5,902 nt of DNA from CG2-30-40-21 sp043806395 (GCA_043806395.1 JAZDHC010000128.1:1-5902), one strand, 5' to 3'; numbered from the stretch's first letter, positions 1 to 5,087 are shown. Notes: generated from the sequence alone by a model not told the origin. Made by a program: numbers and translations.

Positions 1-118
1 TGTACACCAAGAGTCACTCAAGACGCTTGGCTGGCAAGGCGTGAGAAGCGAGCATACTACTGTATGATTGCTTCGAACAACGAAGCCAGTCAAGATGTAT
101 CGGTGACACGACTGTACA
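1..118. repeat. Nested imperfect palindrome, cloverleaf/cruciform-like
   Basis: This segment folds on itself in nested steps. TGTAC at 1-5 pairs with GTACA at 114-118, GTCAC at 13-17 with GTGAC at 103-107, and the 9-nt arm at 26-34 with 86-94 (one G-U). A central hairpin pairs 45-57 with 62-74 around a 4-nt loop, with 11 Watson-Crick pairs, one G-U and one mismatch. CTTCG at 71-75 can alternatively pair with CGAAG at 81-85. It could be a miniature mobile element, a structured RNA or a recombination site. No family is recognised and no convincing gene is seen on either strand. The element may continue beyond the left edge. Confidence 0.6.
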
Positions 119-149
119 AGTTATTTTTTCTCAAGCCCTAAGAATTGAA

Positions 150-155
150 GAGGAG
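150..155 (+). promoter_or_regulatory. Ribosome-binding site deciding the rsfS start
   Basis: GAGGAG at 150-155 is the only good Shine-Dalgarno match near the gene. It lies 7 nt before GTG at 163 but only 1 nt before ATG at 157. TTG at 145 has no such sequence upstream. GTG 163 is therefore the best-placed start, with ATG 157 as the alternative. Confidence 0.55.
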
Positions 156-162
156 AATGATT

Positions 163-597
163 GTGACATTTGAGGTTTATGTGCATAATGATACGGCAGA
201 TACTACACAGACACAAATTACGAATACGGTTTGTACTACAAAAAGCAACTTTTTGGCAACAAATTCAAAGGAAAGGGTTCAATCATGTATTGATGCCTGT
301 AATGAAAGAAATGCTGTTGATGTGGTAGCTCTTGATATTTCAGGATTAACCACGATTGCTGATTATTTTATTATTTGTTCAGGGACATCAGAGATTCAGA
401 TGCGAGCTGTAGCTGAAGCCGTTGAGGATGTTTTTGATAAGGAAAAACTTCCATGCCGCCGTGAAGGGACGGGCAAATGGCTACTGGTAGATGGTGGGGA
501 TATAATTATACACATTTTTCATGAAGATACCAGAAGATTTTATGAGCTTGAAAAGCTATGGGCAGATGCAAAACAGGTAAGTGTTCAGGTTGTTTAG
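163..597 (+). CDS. rsfS: Ribosome silencing factor RsfS (Iojap/DUF143 family)
   Basis: RsfS binds ribosomal protein uL14 on the 50S subunit and blocks joining of the 30S subunit, lowering translation in starvation or stationary phase. Numbered from the longest reading (TTG at 145, 150 residues), the Iojap domain covers about residues 41-142. It includes DVVALDISGLTTIADYFII (59-77), CSGTS (78-82) and the C-terminal signature running from KWLLVDGGDIIIHIF (111-125) through RRFYELEKLWADA (130-142). Family members are usually about 105-120 residues. Here a Thr-rich leader of roughly 35-40 residues precedes the domain, with no clear signal peptide or membrane segment. GTG at 163 is preferred because of its ribosome-binding site, giving 144 residues; ATG 157 and TTG 145 are alternatives. 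The last four codons and the stop lie inside the repeat at 583-696. The usual partner nadD would be upstream, but the DNA immediately upstream is the palindrome at 1-118. Confidence 0.95.
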   Translation: MTFEVYVHNDTADTTQTQITNTVCTTKSNFLATNSKERVQSCIDACNERNAVDVVALDISGLTTIADYFIICSGTSEIQMRAVAEAVEDVFDKEKLPCRREGTGKWLLVDGGDIIIHIFHEDTRRFYELEKLWADAKQVSVQVV

Positions 598-696
598 GCT
601 ATAAACTGTTAGACTGTAGGTTCAGAAGATGCAGATAACTCTGTTGTCTCTGTTTTTTACCTATAGCCTAATAGTCTACAGCCTATTTACCTGAAC
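583..696 (+). repeat. Inverted-repeat element, copy A (about 114 bp)
   Basis: The ends form an imperfect terminal inverted repeat of about 37 nt: GTTCAGGT at 583-590 matches ACCTGAAC at 689-696. Inward, the left arm (to about 620) matches the right arm (from about 660), with most differences being purine transitions. A core of about 40 bp at 620-659 carries the run TCAGAAGATGCAGAT. A second copy in opposite orientation lies at 1115-1224, with both core and arms conserved. The left end overlaps the last codons of rsfS and the right end stops 10 bp before tRNA-Ala. There is no coding capacity, so it is best read as a MITE- or REP-like non-autonomous repeat. Its transcript would form a long stem that might shape the rsfS mRNA 3' end. 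Confidence 0.75.
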
Positions 697-706
697 TGTG
701 ACATAT

Positions 707-782
707 GGGGGATTAGCTCAGTTGGTAGAGCGATTGCATGGCATGCAATAGGTCAGGGGTTCGAGTCCCCTATCCTCCACCA
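707..782 (+). tRNA. tRNA-Ala (anticodon GGC), CCA encoded
   Basis: A complete 76-nt cloverleaf. The acceptor stem GGGGGAT (707-713) pairs with ATCCTCC (772-778) and includes the G3-U70 wobble that identifies alanine tRNAs. The D arm is GCTC/GAGC, the anticodon stem ATTGC/GCAAT holds the loop ATGGCAT, and the T arm is AGGGG-TTCGAGT-CCCCT. The anticodon GGC reads GCC and GCU alanine codons. Discriminator A is followed by a genomically encoded CCA. It lies 24 nt before cutA and is probably transcribed with its plus-strand neighbours, being released by RNase processing; no dedicated promoter is obvious. Confidence 0.98.
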
Positions 783-806
783 TTTTCAGCTTTGTTGGGA
801 TAAAAA

Positions 807-1133
807 ATGGAATTCGTTGTGGTGTTAATTACTGCCCCACAGGCAGAGGCTAAAGAATTGGCAAGGATTCTGGTTGGCGAAAAATTGGCTGCATGTGCCA
901 ATATCATTGATACAATTTCCTCTATCTATTGGTGGGAAGGGAAGATTCAGGATGATAAAGAAAGCTTGCTTATCTTAAAAACCAGAAATGATCTGGTAGA
1001 TACATTGATAGCAAGAACCAAACAGATTCATTCTTATGCTGTGCCAGAAATAATTGCCTTGCCTATTATCAGGGGAAATCAGGATTACTTGAATTGGATT
1101 GATGAATCAACTACTCAGGTAGATAGGCTGTAG
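807..1133 (+). CDS. cutA: Divalent-cation tolerance protein CutA (CutA1)
   Basis: CutA1 is a small cytoplasmic protein with a ferredoxin-like fold that forms very stable trimers resembling PII signalling proteins. It was linked genetically to copper and divalent-metal tolerance, but its molecular role is still unsettled. The 108 residues are a full-length match. The sequence shows the N-terminal strand VVVLITAP (4-11), KLAACANI (26-33), YWWEGKIQDDKE (41-52), HSYAVPEIIALPI (75-87) and YLNWI (94-98), all typical of the family. The ATG at 807 starts exactly at the conserved first strand; upstream there is only a weak ribosome-binding match (TTGGGA). The final residues QVDRL and the TAG stop fall in repeat copy B. 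It lies 24 nt downstream of tRNA-Ala, which suggests co-transcription. Confidence 0.97.
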   Translation: MEFVVVLITAPQAEAKELARILVGEKLAACANIIDTISSIYWWEGKIQDDKESLLILKTRNDLVDTLIARTKQIHSYAVPEIIALPIIRGNQDYLNWIDESTTQVDRL

Positions 1134-1224
1134 GCTATTAGACTGTAGGGCATCAGAAACAGAAATAACGGAGTTATCTGACGCAAATCTGCATCTTCTG
1201 AGCCTATAGCCTAAATAACTGAAC
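1115..1224 (-). repeat. Inverted-repeat element, copy B (about 110 bp)
   Basis: Reading the minus strand from 1224 back to 1115 reproduces copy A at 583-696. It starts with GTTCAG, continues through the core run TCAGAAGATGCAGAT and ends in CCTACAGCCTAT plus ACCTGA. Core and arms show point differences and short indels, so this is a diverged copy, not a recent duplicate. Its plus-strand left end, beginning at about 1115, encodes the last five residues and stop of CutA. The right end is 24 bp before the next start codon. With copy A it brackets tRNA-Ala and cutA in head-to-head inverted orientation. Confidence 0.72.
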
Positions 1225-1233
1225 AATTGAGAT

Positions 1234-1243
1234 AGAGGAGGGG
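1234..1243 (+). promoter_or_regulatory. Strong ribosome-binding site for the coiled-coil membrane protein
   Basis: AGAGGAGGGG lies 5 nt before ATG 1249 and is a near-ideal Shine-Dalgarno sequence. It supports both the reality of this unrecognised gene and its start, just outside repeat copy B. Confidence 0.75.
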
Positions 1244-1248
1244 TTTGA

Positions 1249-1722
1249 ATGTTATTTACCATTTTGGAAGTCTTTTTTACTTTAGCCGGCATCTTTGGCT
1301 TAGTTATGGCTATTATTCTTATCGTTATGGAGGCTAAGAGAAGAAAGGAATATAAATTCATACGAGCAGAGGATACAAAGACTATTTCTCAACTCACCAG
1401 AGAGAAAGAAAACCTGAGAGAGGAGATTATTGGAAAATTGGCATCCTTAACCAATAAGGAAGAGCAAAGAGGGGATCTGCTATTAAATATTTTGAAACGC
1501 CTTGAAGAAGAAGAAAAGGGTCGTGAAGGCGACTTGATGAATTGGCTGGAGTTTAAGGCAAAGAAATGGCATGAACAGATAGATGAGAGGGTTTCTGAAC
1601 GCCTTTCTAAATATCAACAGGACATAGCTGCCTTGAATAAAAAAGTCTCATTTATGGAGGGGAGAATAGAGAACTTGGAGACGAAATTAAAGGAAAAGGA
1701 AGAGGTGCCACCGCAGGCTTAG
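1249..1722 (+). CDS. Unrecognised membrane-anchored coiled-coil protein
   Basis: I do not recognise a named family. The 157-residue protein has one hydrophobic segment at about residues 3-27 (ILEVFFTLAGIFGLVMAII), followed at once by the basic patch EAKRRKEYK (28-36). This predicts an N-terminal membrane anchor with the bulk of the protein in the cytoplasm by the positive-inside rule. Residues 40 to about 150 are almost wholly charged and helical, rich in Glu, Lys, Arg and spaced Leu/Ile. They suggest two or three coiled-coil stretches (roughly 40-65, 73-90 and 103-150) and a short PPQA tail. The topology resembles small envelope or division-associated coiled-coil proteins, but nothing assigns a function. 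The strong ribosome-binding site and uninterrupted frame support a real gene. It may be transcribed with tRNA-Ala and cutA, although copy B separates them. Confidence 0.85.
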   Translation: MLFTILEVFFTLAGIFGLVMAIILIVMEAKRRKEYKFIRAEDTKTISQLTREKENLREEIIGKLASLTNKEEQRGDLLLNILKRLEEEEKGREGDLMNWLEFKAKKWHEQIDERVSERLSKYQQDIAALNKKVSFMEGRIENLETKLKEKEEVPPQA

Positions 1723-1757
1723 GGGATAGTGATAGGGTAATCGGTAATAAGGTGTAG

Positions 1758-1940
1758 TGTCTCGTCAACCTTAAATTGACGCAATGGTAGTAATTCTCAT
1801 TTTGATATTTTTCACCGCAGAGGCGCAAAGTCGCAGAGAAGAAATGCTGAGTGAAGCGTATAAAAATTCTCTGCGACTCTGCGACTCTGCGGTTCATAAT
1901 GAGAATTGCTGCCTACCGACAATTAAGAGTTGACACGACA
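1758..1940. repeat. 183-bp inverted-repeat element with CGCAGAG core
   Basis: The outer ends TGTCTCGTCAAC (1758-1769) and GTTGACACGACA (1929-1940) are inverted matches, followed inward by TTAAATTG against CAATTAA. Then GGTAG at 1786-1790 pairs with CTACC at 1913-1917, and AATTCTCATT at 1792-1801 pairs with AATGAGAATT at 1898-1907. ACCGCAGAG...CGCAGAGAA (1814-1840) pairs with TTCTCTGCG...CTGCGGT (1867-1893). Unpaired spacer at about 1841-1866 forms the loop. The CGCAGAG/CTCTGCG unit belongs to a type of repeat seen in many environmental genomes. There is no coding capacity, so it is probably a non-autonomous element or two nested ones. Confidence 0.75.
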
Positions 1941-1996
1941 TTAGCTTGAAATTGCTACCTTTATTTATTGACGCTGTCTAACGGAGTATTCGATGG

Positions 1997-2067
1997 TGTC
2001 ATCCCGAAGGAGTACTCGATGGAGGGATCTTATCTTTAAAGATTTCTCACAGTAGTTCGAAATGACA
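1997..2067. repeat. GTCATCCCGA palindromic repeat, copy 1 (71 bp)
   Basis: TGTCAT at 1997-2002 and ATGACA at 2062-2067 are terminal inverted repeats. The inside pairs further through ATCCCGA against TTCGAAAT and through AGGGATCTT against AAAGATTTCT. A longer relative sits at 4989-5087. A 14-nt sequence just outside the left end (1983-1996, GGAGTATTCGATGG) is repeated inside with one difference at 2009-2022, suggesting partial duplication or replication slippage at this end. Confidence 0.7.
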
Positions 2068-2136
2068 AAGAGACGAAAAGTAAATGTGTTTAGAATAACA
2101 ATATCTGAGTAGTTACAATTTTTTTCGGTTAGTTTC

Positions 2137-2165
2137 TTGACTTTTGATGAATATTGTGGTAAACT
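2137..2165 (+). promoter_or_regulatory. Sigma-70-type promoter for the dehydrogenase-recF operon
   Basis: TTGACT at 2137-2142, a 17-nt spacer and TAAACT at 2160-2165 give a good -35 box and a moderate -10 box. TGG directly before the latter acts as an extended -10. A perfect TATAAT at 2171-2176 lies close by but has no -35 at normal spacing, so TAAACT is favoured. Start of transcription would fall near 2172, within or just before the palindrome at 2176-2191. Confidence 0.6.
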
Positions 2166-2175
2166 GATTGTATAA

Positions 2176-2191
2176 TGTGAAACATATCACA
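2176..2191. promoter_or_regulatory. CRP/FNR-family operator, TGTGA-N6-TCACA
   Basis: The sequence TGTGA (2176-2180), AACATA, TCACA (2187-2191) is an exact match to the symmetric core recognised by E. coli CRP and many relatives. It overlaps or directly follows the predicted transcription start and lies 6 nt upstream of the ribosome-binding site. That position is typical of repression, not activation. No regulator gene is in the window, so which family member binds here is unknown. Confidence 0.5.
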
Positions 2192-2196
2192 ATTAC

Positions 2197-2203
2197 AAGG
2201 AGG
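2197..2203 (+). promoter_or_regulatory. Strong ribosome-binding site fixing the dehydrogenase start
   Basis: AAGGAGG lies 6 nt before ATG 2210. This fixes the start and shows that the unusual extension of about 40 residues before the Rossmann motif is genuinely translated. Confidence 0.85.
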
Positions 2204-2209
2204 TAAATT

Positions 2210-3850
2210 ATGGAATATTCAGTGTGTCCTGACGGCAGAGGTTTTGCCTTGCCAACTTCTGAGGAGTATACGCAGGAGTATGTGAGGCTAAAAGAGATTG
2301 CTGACAGAAAACGAAAAGAGGGCTATGAGATTGTGGTTGTGGTTGGCGTTGGGTTTGTGGGTGCAGTTATGGCCGGGGTGGTGGCAGATAGTGTGGATAA
2401 AAACACTGGAAAGCCAGGTAAGTTTGTTATTGGAATGCAACGCCCATCAATTCGGTCATTCTGGAAGATACATTATCTCAACGAGGGCATATCCCCAGTT
2501 AAGGCAGAGGATCCAGAAGTGGAGGAAATAATTCAACGGTGCGTTAAGGAAAAGGAAAATCTTATAGCCACCTACACCTCTTTTGCCCTTACGCTGGCTG
2601 ATGTGGTGGTGGTGGATGTGCAGTGTGACTATGTCAAAGAATCCCTTGGTGACCTGTCTACTGGTCATGCAGATATGGATGCCTTGAAAAAATCAATTCA
2701 GGTTATTGGGCAGAAAATCCCGGCTGAGGCTCTGGTTTTGATTGAGACTACCGTTGCCCCGGGTACAACTGAGTTTGTTGCCTATCCTATTCTGCAGGAA
2801 GAGTTCAAAAATCGTGGTATAATGACGGAGCCATTACTTGCCCATTCCTATGAACGGGTAATGCCTGGAAGGGAATATGTCCGATCAATTCGTGACTTTT
2901 GGCGGGTATGCAGTGGGGTAGGTGCGGAGAGTCGGAGGAGGGTAACTAAATTCCTGACCGAGGTATTGAATACTGAAAAATACCCATTAACGGTTCTGGA
3001 TAGACCCATTGAATCCGAGACTGCTAAGATAGTGGAAAACAGCTATCGGGCAACCACACTGGCATTTCTTGATGAATGGAGCCTGTTTGCCGAGAAAAAT
3101 GGGATAGATTTAACCAAGGTTGTTAATGCCATTAAGGTCAGACCAACCCATAACAATATCATCTTCCCAGGTCCTGGTATTGGCGGTTATTGTCTGCCAA
3201 AGGATGGGGCACTTGGGGCATGGGCTTATAATAATATTCTTGGATTTGATGATAAAATATTCAAGATAACCACTATGGCTATAAACATCAATGATACCCG
3301 TAGCCTTCATGTAGCCGAGCTTGTTAAGGATGCACTGGGGGAGATGAATAAGACAGTTGAGGGTGCTAATATCCTTTTAATGGGTGCCTCCTATCGCAAG
3401 GATGTTGGAGATACACGATACAGCGGCTCAGAGATTATTGTTCGTAAACTCACAGAATTAGGGGCAACCGTATTGGTGCATGATCCCTATGTTTCGCATT
3501 GGTGGGAGATTGAAAAACAGGATACCTATCCTGCACCCGGTCATTCATGGTCGCGATTCTTCCAGAATCAGGATGGATTAAAAGACTTCAAGATGCAACA
3601 AAATCTGAGTGATAGCCTTAAGGGTGTTGATTGTGTAATATTTGCTGTTCCACATGAGGAATATCTTCAGATCAAGCCAGATAACCTGATAAAGATGGTG
3701 GGTAAATCTGTGGCTATTGTTGATTGTTTTGGTATTCTTTCGGATGTCAGGATCAAGGAATATCTAAGATTAGGGTGTAGCCTCAAGGCACTTGGACGGG
3801 GGCATATCGCGCGACTAAAGCAAGAAGATGAGTTGGACAGATGTTCTTAG
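2210..3850 (+). CDS. Nucleotide-sugar dehydrogenase (UDP-glucose/UDP-ManNAc/GDP-mannose dehydrogenase family)
   Basis: Enzymes of this family oxidise C6 of a nucleotide sugar twice to give a uronic acid for capsule, exopolysaccharide or O-antigen. Visible parts: Rossmann motif GVGFVG (46-51); TTVAPGTT (180-187); SYERVMPGR (213-221), like WecC-type enzymes; TAKIVENSYR (271-280) with the expected Lys273 and Asn277; GPGIGGYCLPKD (321-332) with nucleophile Cys328; and YRKDVGDTR (395-403) opening the C-terminal UDP-binding domain. At 546 residues it is about 100 longer than usual. It has an N-terminal extension of about 40 residues and a Trp/Gln-rich insert at about 431-464. After the second strand, where the family normally has an acidic residue binding NAD ribose, this protein reads VIGMQRPS (73-80), with Gln77 at the aligned place. 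Substrate cannot be fixed; the motifs lean towards UDP-HexNAc dehydrogenases. The 3' end overlaps recF by 10 bp. Confidence 0.93.
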   Translation: MEYSVCPDGRGFALPTSEEYTQEYVRLKEIADRKRKEGYEIVVVVGVGFVGAVMAGVVADSVDKNTGKPGKFVIGMQRPSIRSFWKIHYLNEGISPVKAEDPEVEEIIQRCVKEKENLIATYTSFALTLADVVVVDVQCDYVKESLGDLSTGHADMDALKKSIQVIGQKIPAEALVLIETTVAPGTTEFVAYPILQEEFKNRGIMTEPLLAHSYERVMPGREYVRSIRDFWRVCSGVGAESRRRVTKFLTEVLNTEKYPLTVLDRPIESETAKIVENSYRATTLAFLDEWSLFAEKNGIDLTKVVNAIKVRPTHNNIIFPGPGIGGYCLPKDGALGAWAYNNILGFDDKIFKITTMAININDTRSLHVAELVKDALGEMNKTVEGANILLMGASYRKDVGDTRYSGSEIIVRKLTELGATVLVHDPYVSHWWEIEKQDTYPAPGHSWSRFFQNQDGLKDFKMQQNLSDSLKGVDCVIFAVPHEEYLQIKPDNLIKMVGKSVAIVDCFGILSDVRIKEYLRLGCSLKALGRGHIARLKQEDELDRCS

Positions 3851-4920
3851 ACTCATTGCGATTAAAAAACTTTCGCAACATAAAGGAAACAGAAATACAG
3901 TTTAACCCCAGGGTAAACATTATCCTGGGGCAAAATGGGCAGGGAAAAACAAACCTGCTGGAGGCAATATATTTTCTTGGTATTGCCCGATCCTTTCGTA
4001 CCTCTCATGATCCTGCTTTAATCACTTGGGAGGGTGATGGATTTTTACTGTCTGGTGTAGCAGTTAAGCAACACATTCAGGACAAAATAGATGTGATCTT
4101 TGAGGGTACGAAAAGGGTGAGGATAAACAACAAGTTTTTGCCTCGAATTATTGACCTGATTGGACATCTCCTCGTAAGCGTTTTTTTCCCGGAGGATTTA
4201 CACCTGATAAAGGGTACGCCAGACCTCAGAAGACGATTTCTTGACATTCTCCTTTCACAATCAAACCCACAGTATCTTTATCACCTTCAGCAATATCAGC
4301 GAATACTCAAACAACGCAATGAGATGCTCTGGCAATTGAAGATGGGTATGAGTGATGTGCCAGTGGATATGTTGGCAATATGGGACACTCAGATGCAATC
4401 AGCTGCCACCCAGATTATTAAGGCAAGAGGAGAGGCTGTCAGAAACATTGAGGGCATTGCGTCAGGGATTCATCAACAGATAATTGTTTCGGATGAGGCA
4501 TTTAAGATGTCGTACAAACCATCAATATTTGATCCTGACAAGAGGTCAAATGAAATAAGAAGGGGATGTACCTTGAGCGGACCCCATTTAGATGATATAT
4601 TGTTTCAAATAAATGGGGTTGATGCAAGACATTTTAGTTCACAGGGGCAACAAAGAACAGCAGCTATTTCTTTGCGATTAGCGGAAATGGAGTGTTTGTA
4701 TCAGCAAACAGAGGAATTGCCAGTATTGCTATTGGATGATGTTTGCTCTGAACTGGATGAGAGTCGTAGAGGATACCTGATGAAGGCTGTTAATCGGGGC
4801 GGACAGATATTTATTACCACCACGGAATTGGATACAGTTAAGGAATTGATGGATGGAGCAACGGTGTTTGAGGTGAAAGAGGGGATCATCACCTGTAAGA
4901 ATTCCTCAGTTTTCTCGTGA
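3841..4920 (+). CDS. recF: DNA replication and repair protein RecF
   Basis: RecF is an SMC-like ATPase that, with RecO and RecR, loads RecA at single-strand gaps next to duplex DNA. The 359 residues match the family's usual length. Motifs: N-terminal LRLKNFRNI (6-14), Walker A GQNGQGKT (30-37), FFPEDLHLIKGTPDLRRRF (115-133), the GPHLDD motif (247-252; most relatives read GPHRDD), ABC signature SSQGQQRT (266-273), Walker B PVLLLDDV (294-301) and D-loop SELD (303-306). All ATPase residues are present, so the protein should be active. ATG 3841 lies inside the end of the preceding dehydrogenase frame (10-bp overlap, different frame), with only a weak ribosome-binding match (AGAAG) upstream. Translation is therefore probably coupled. 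dnaN and gyrB, frequent neighbours elsewhere, are absent here. Confidence 0.96.
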   Translation: MFLDSLRLKNFRNIKETEIQFNPRVNIILGQNGQGKTNLLEAIYFLGIARSFRTSHDPALITWEGDGFLLSGVAVKQHIQDKIDVIFEGTKRVRINNKFLPRIIDLIGHLLVSVFFPEDLHLIKGTPDLRRRFLDILLSQSNPQYLYHLQQYQRILKQRNEMLWQLKMGMSDVPVDMLAIWDTQMQSAATQIIKARGEAVRNIEGIASGIHQQIIVSDEAFKMSYKPSIFDPDKRSNEIRRGCTLSGPHLDDILFQINGVDARHFSSQGQQRTAAISLRLAEMECLYQQTEELPVLLLDDVCSELDESRRGYLMKAVNRGGQIFITTTELDTVKELMDGATVFEVKEGIITCKNSSVFS

Positions 4921-4988
4921 TAAGGCAAATAATCAGGGAGTTCTGACATTATTTTCCCCTCCTACGCAATGTCGTAAATAGAGGACAA

Positions 4989-5087
4989 TGTCATCCCGAA
5001 GGAGTAATCGACTGAGGGATCTTGATGGCAAGGAAGATTTCTCCCTGATGGTCGAAACAAGGATTTCTCCTTGAGGTCGAAATGACA
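4989..5087. repeat. GTCATCCCGA palindromic repeat, copy 2 (99 bp)
   Basis: TGTCATCCCGAAGGAGTA at the left and TCGAAATGACA at the right match copy 1 (1997-2067) in the same orientation. It is about 28 bp longer because the right half-unit is duplicated: GATTTCTCC...GGTCGAAA occurs at 5036-5061 and again at 5062-5086, at a 26-nt period. The terminal TGTCAT/ATGACA inverted repeats are kept. Confidence 0.72.

Larger units (their letters stand above)
1723..2209. other. Gene-free stretch between the coiled-coil gene and the dehydrogenase
   Basis: These 487 bp show no convincing gene on either strand. They hold a long inverted-repeat element (1758-1940), a GTCATCCC-type palindromic repeat (1997-2067), and the promoter, CRP-like operator and ribosome-binding site of the dehydrogenase gene (2137-2203). 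I see no clear T-tailed terminator after the gene ending at 1722. The stem formed by 1758-1940 could end or protect that transcript. Confidence 0.7.

Noticed and set aside
1..118. Integron attC site
   Set aside because: Size and folding are suggestive, but the GTTRRRY and RYYYAAC core motifs are missing and no integrase is nearby.
1..120. Short minus-strand open frame ending in ALPAKRLE
   Set aside because: It is only a few dozen codons, has no credible ribosome-binding site and lies wholly inside the palindrome, whose pairing explains the sequence better.
1107..1361. Minus-strand open frame of 84 codons
   Set aside because: It crosses repeat copy B and the start of a well-supported plus-strand gene, and its protein is unlike any family.
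1652..1897. Minus-strand open frame of 81 codons
   Set aside because: It arises from the CGCAGAG inverted repeat and the tail of the coiled-coil gene; low-complexity Ser/Pro/Leu sequence with no ribosome-binding site.
2171..2176. TATAAT as the main -10 box of the dehydrogenase promoter
   Set aside because: It is a perfect hexamer, but the nearest -35 (TTGACT at 2137) would be 28 nt away. TAAACT at 17-nt spacing with extended TG fits better.
2298..2668. Open frames overlapping the dehydrogenase (2298-2531 plus, 2456-2668 minus)
   Set aside because: Both lie inside the strongly supported dehydrogenase frame and have no family resemblance.
3110..3310. Minus-strand open frame of 66 codons inside the dehydrogenase
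   Set aside because: Opposite the catalytic Cys region of a clear gene; a reading-frame shadow.
4701..4949. Minus-strand open frame of 82 codons
   Set aside because: Opposite the Walker B region and end of recF; no independent support.
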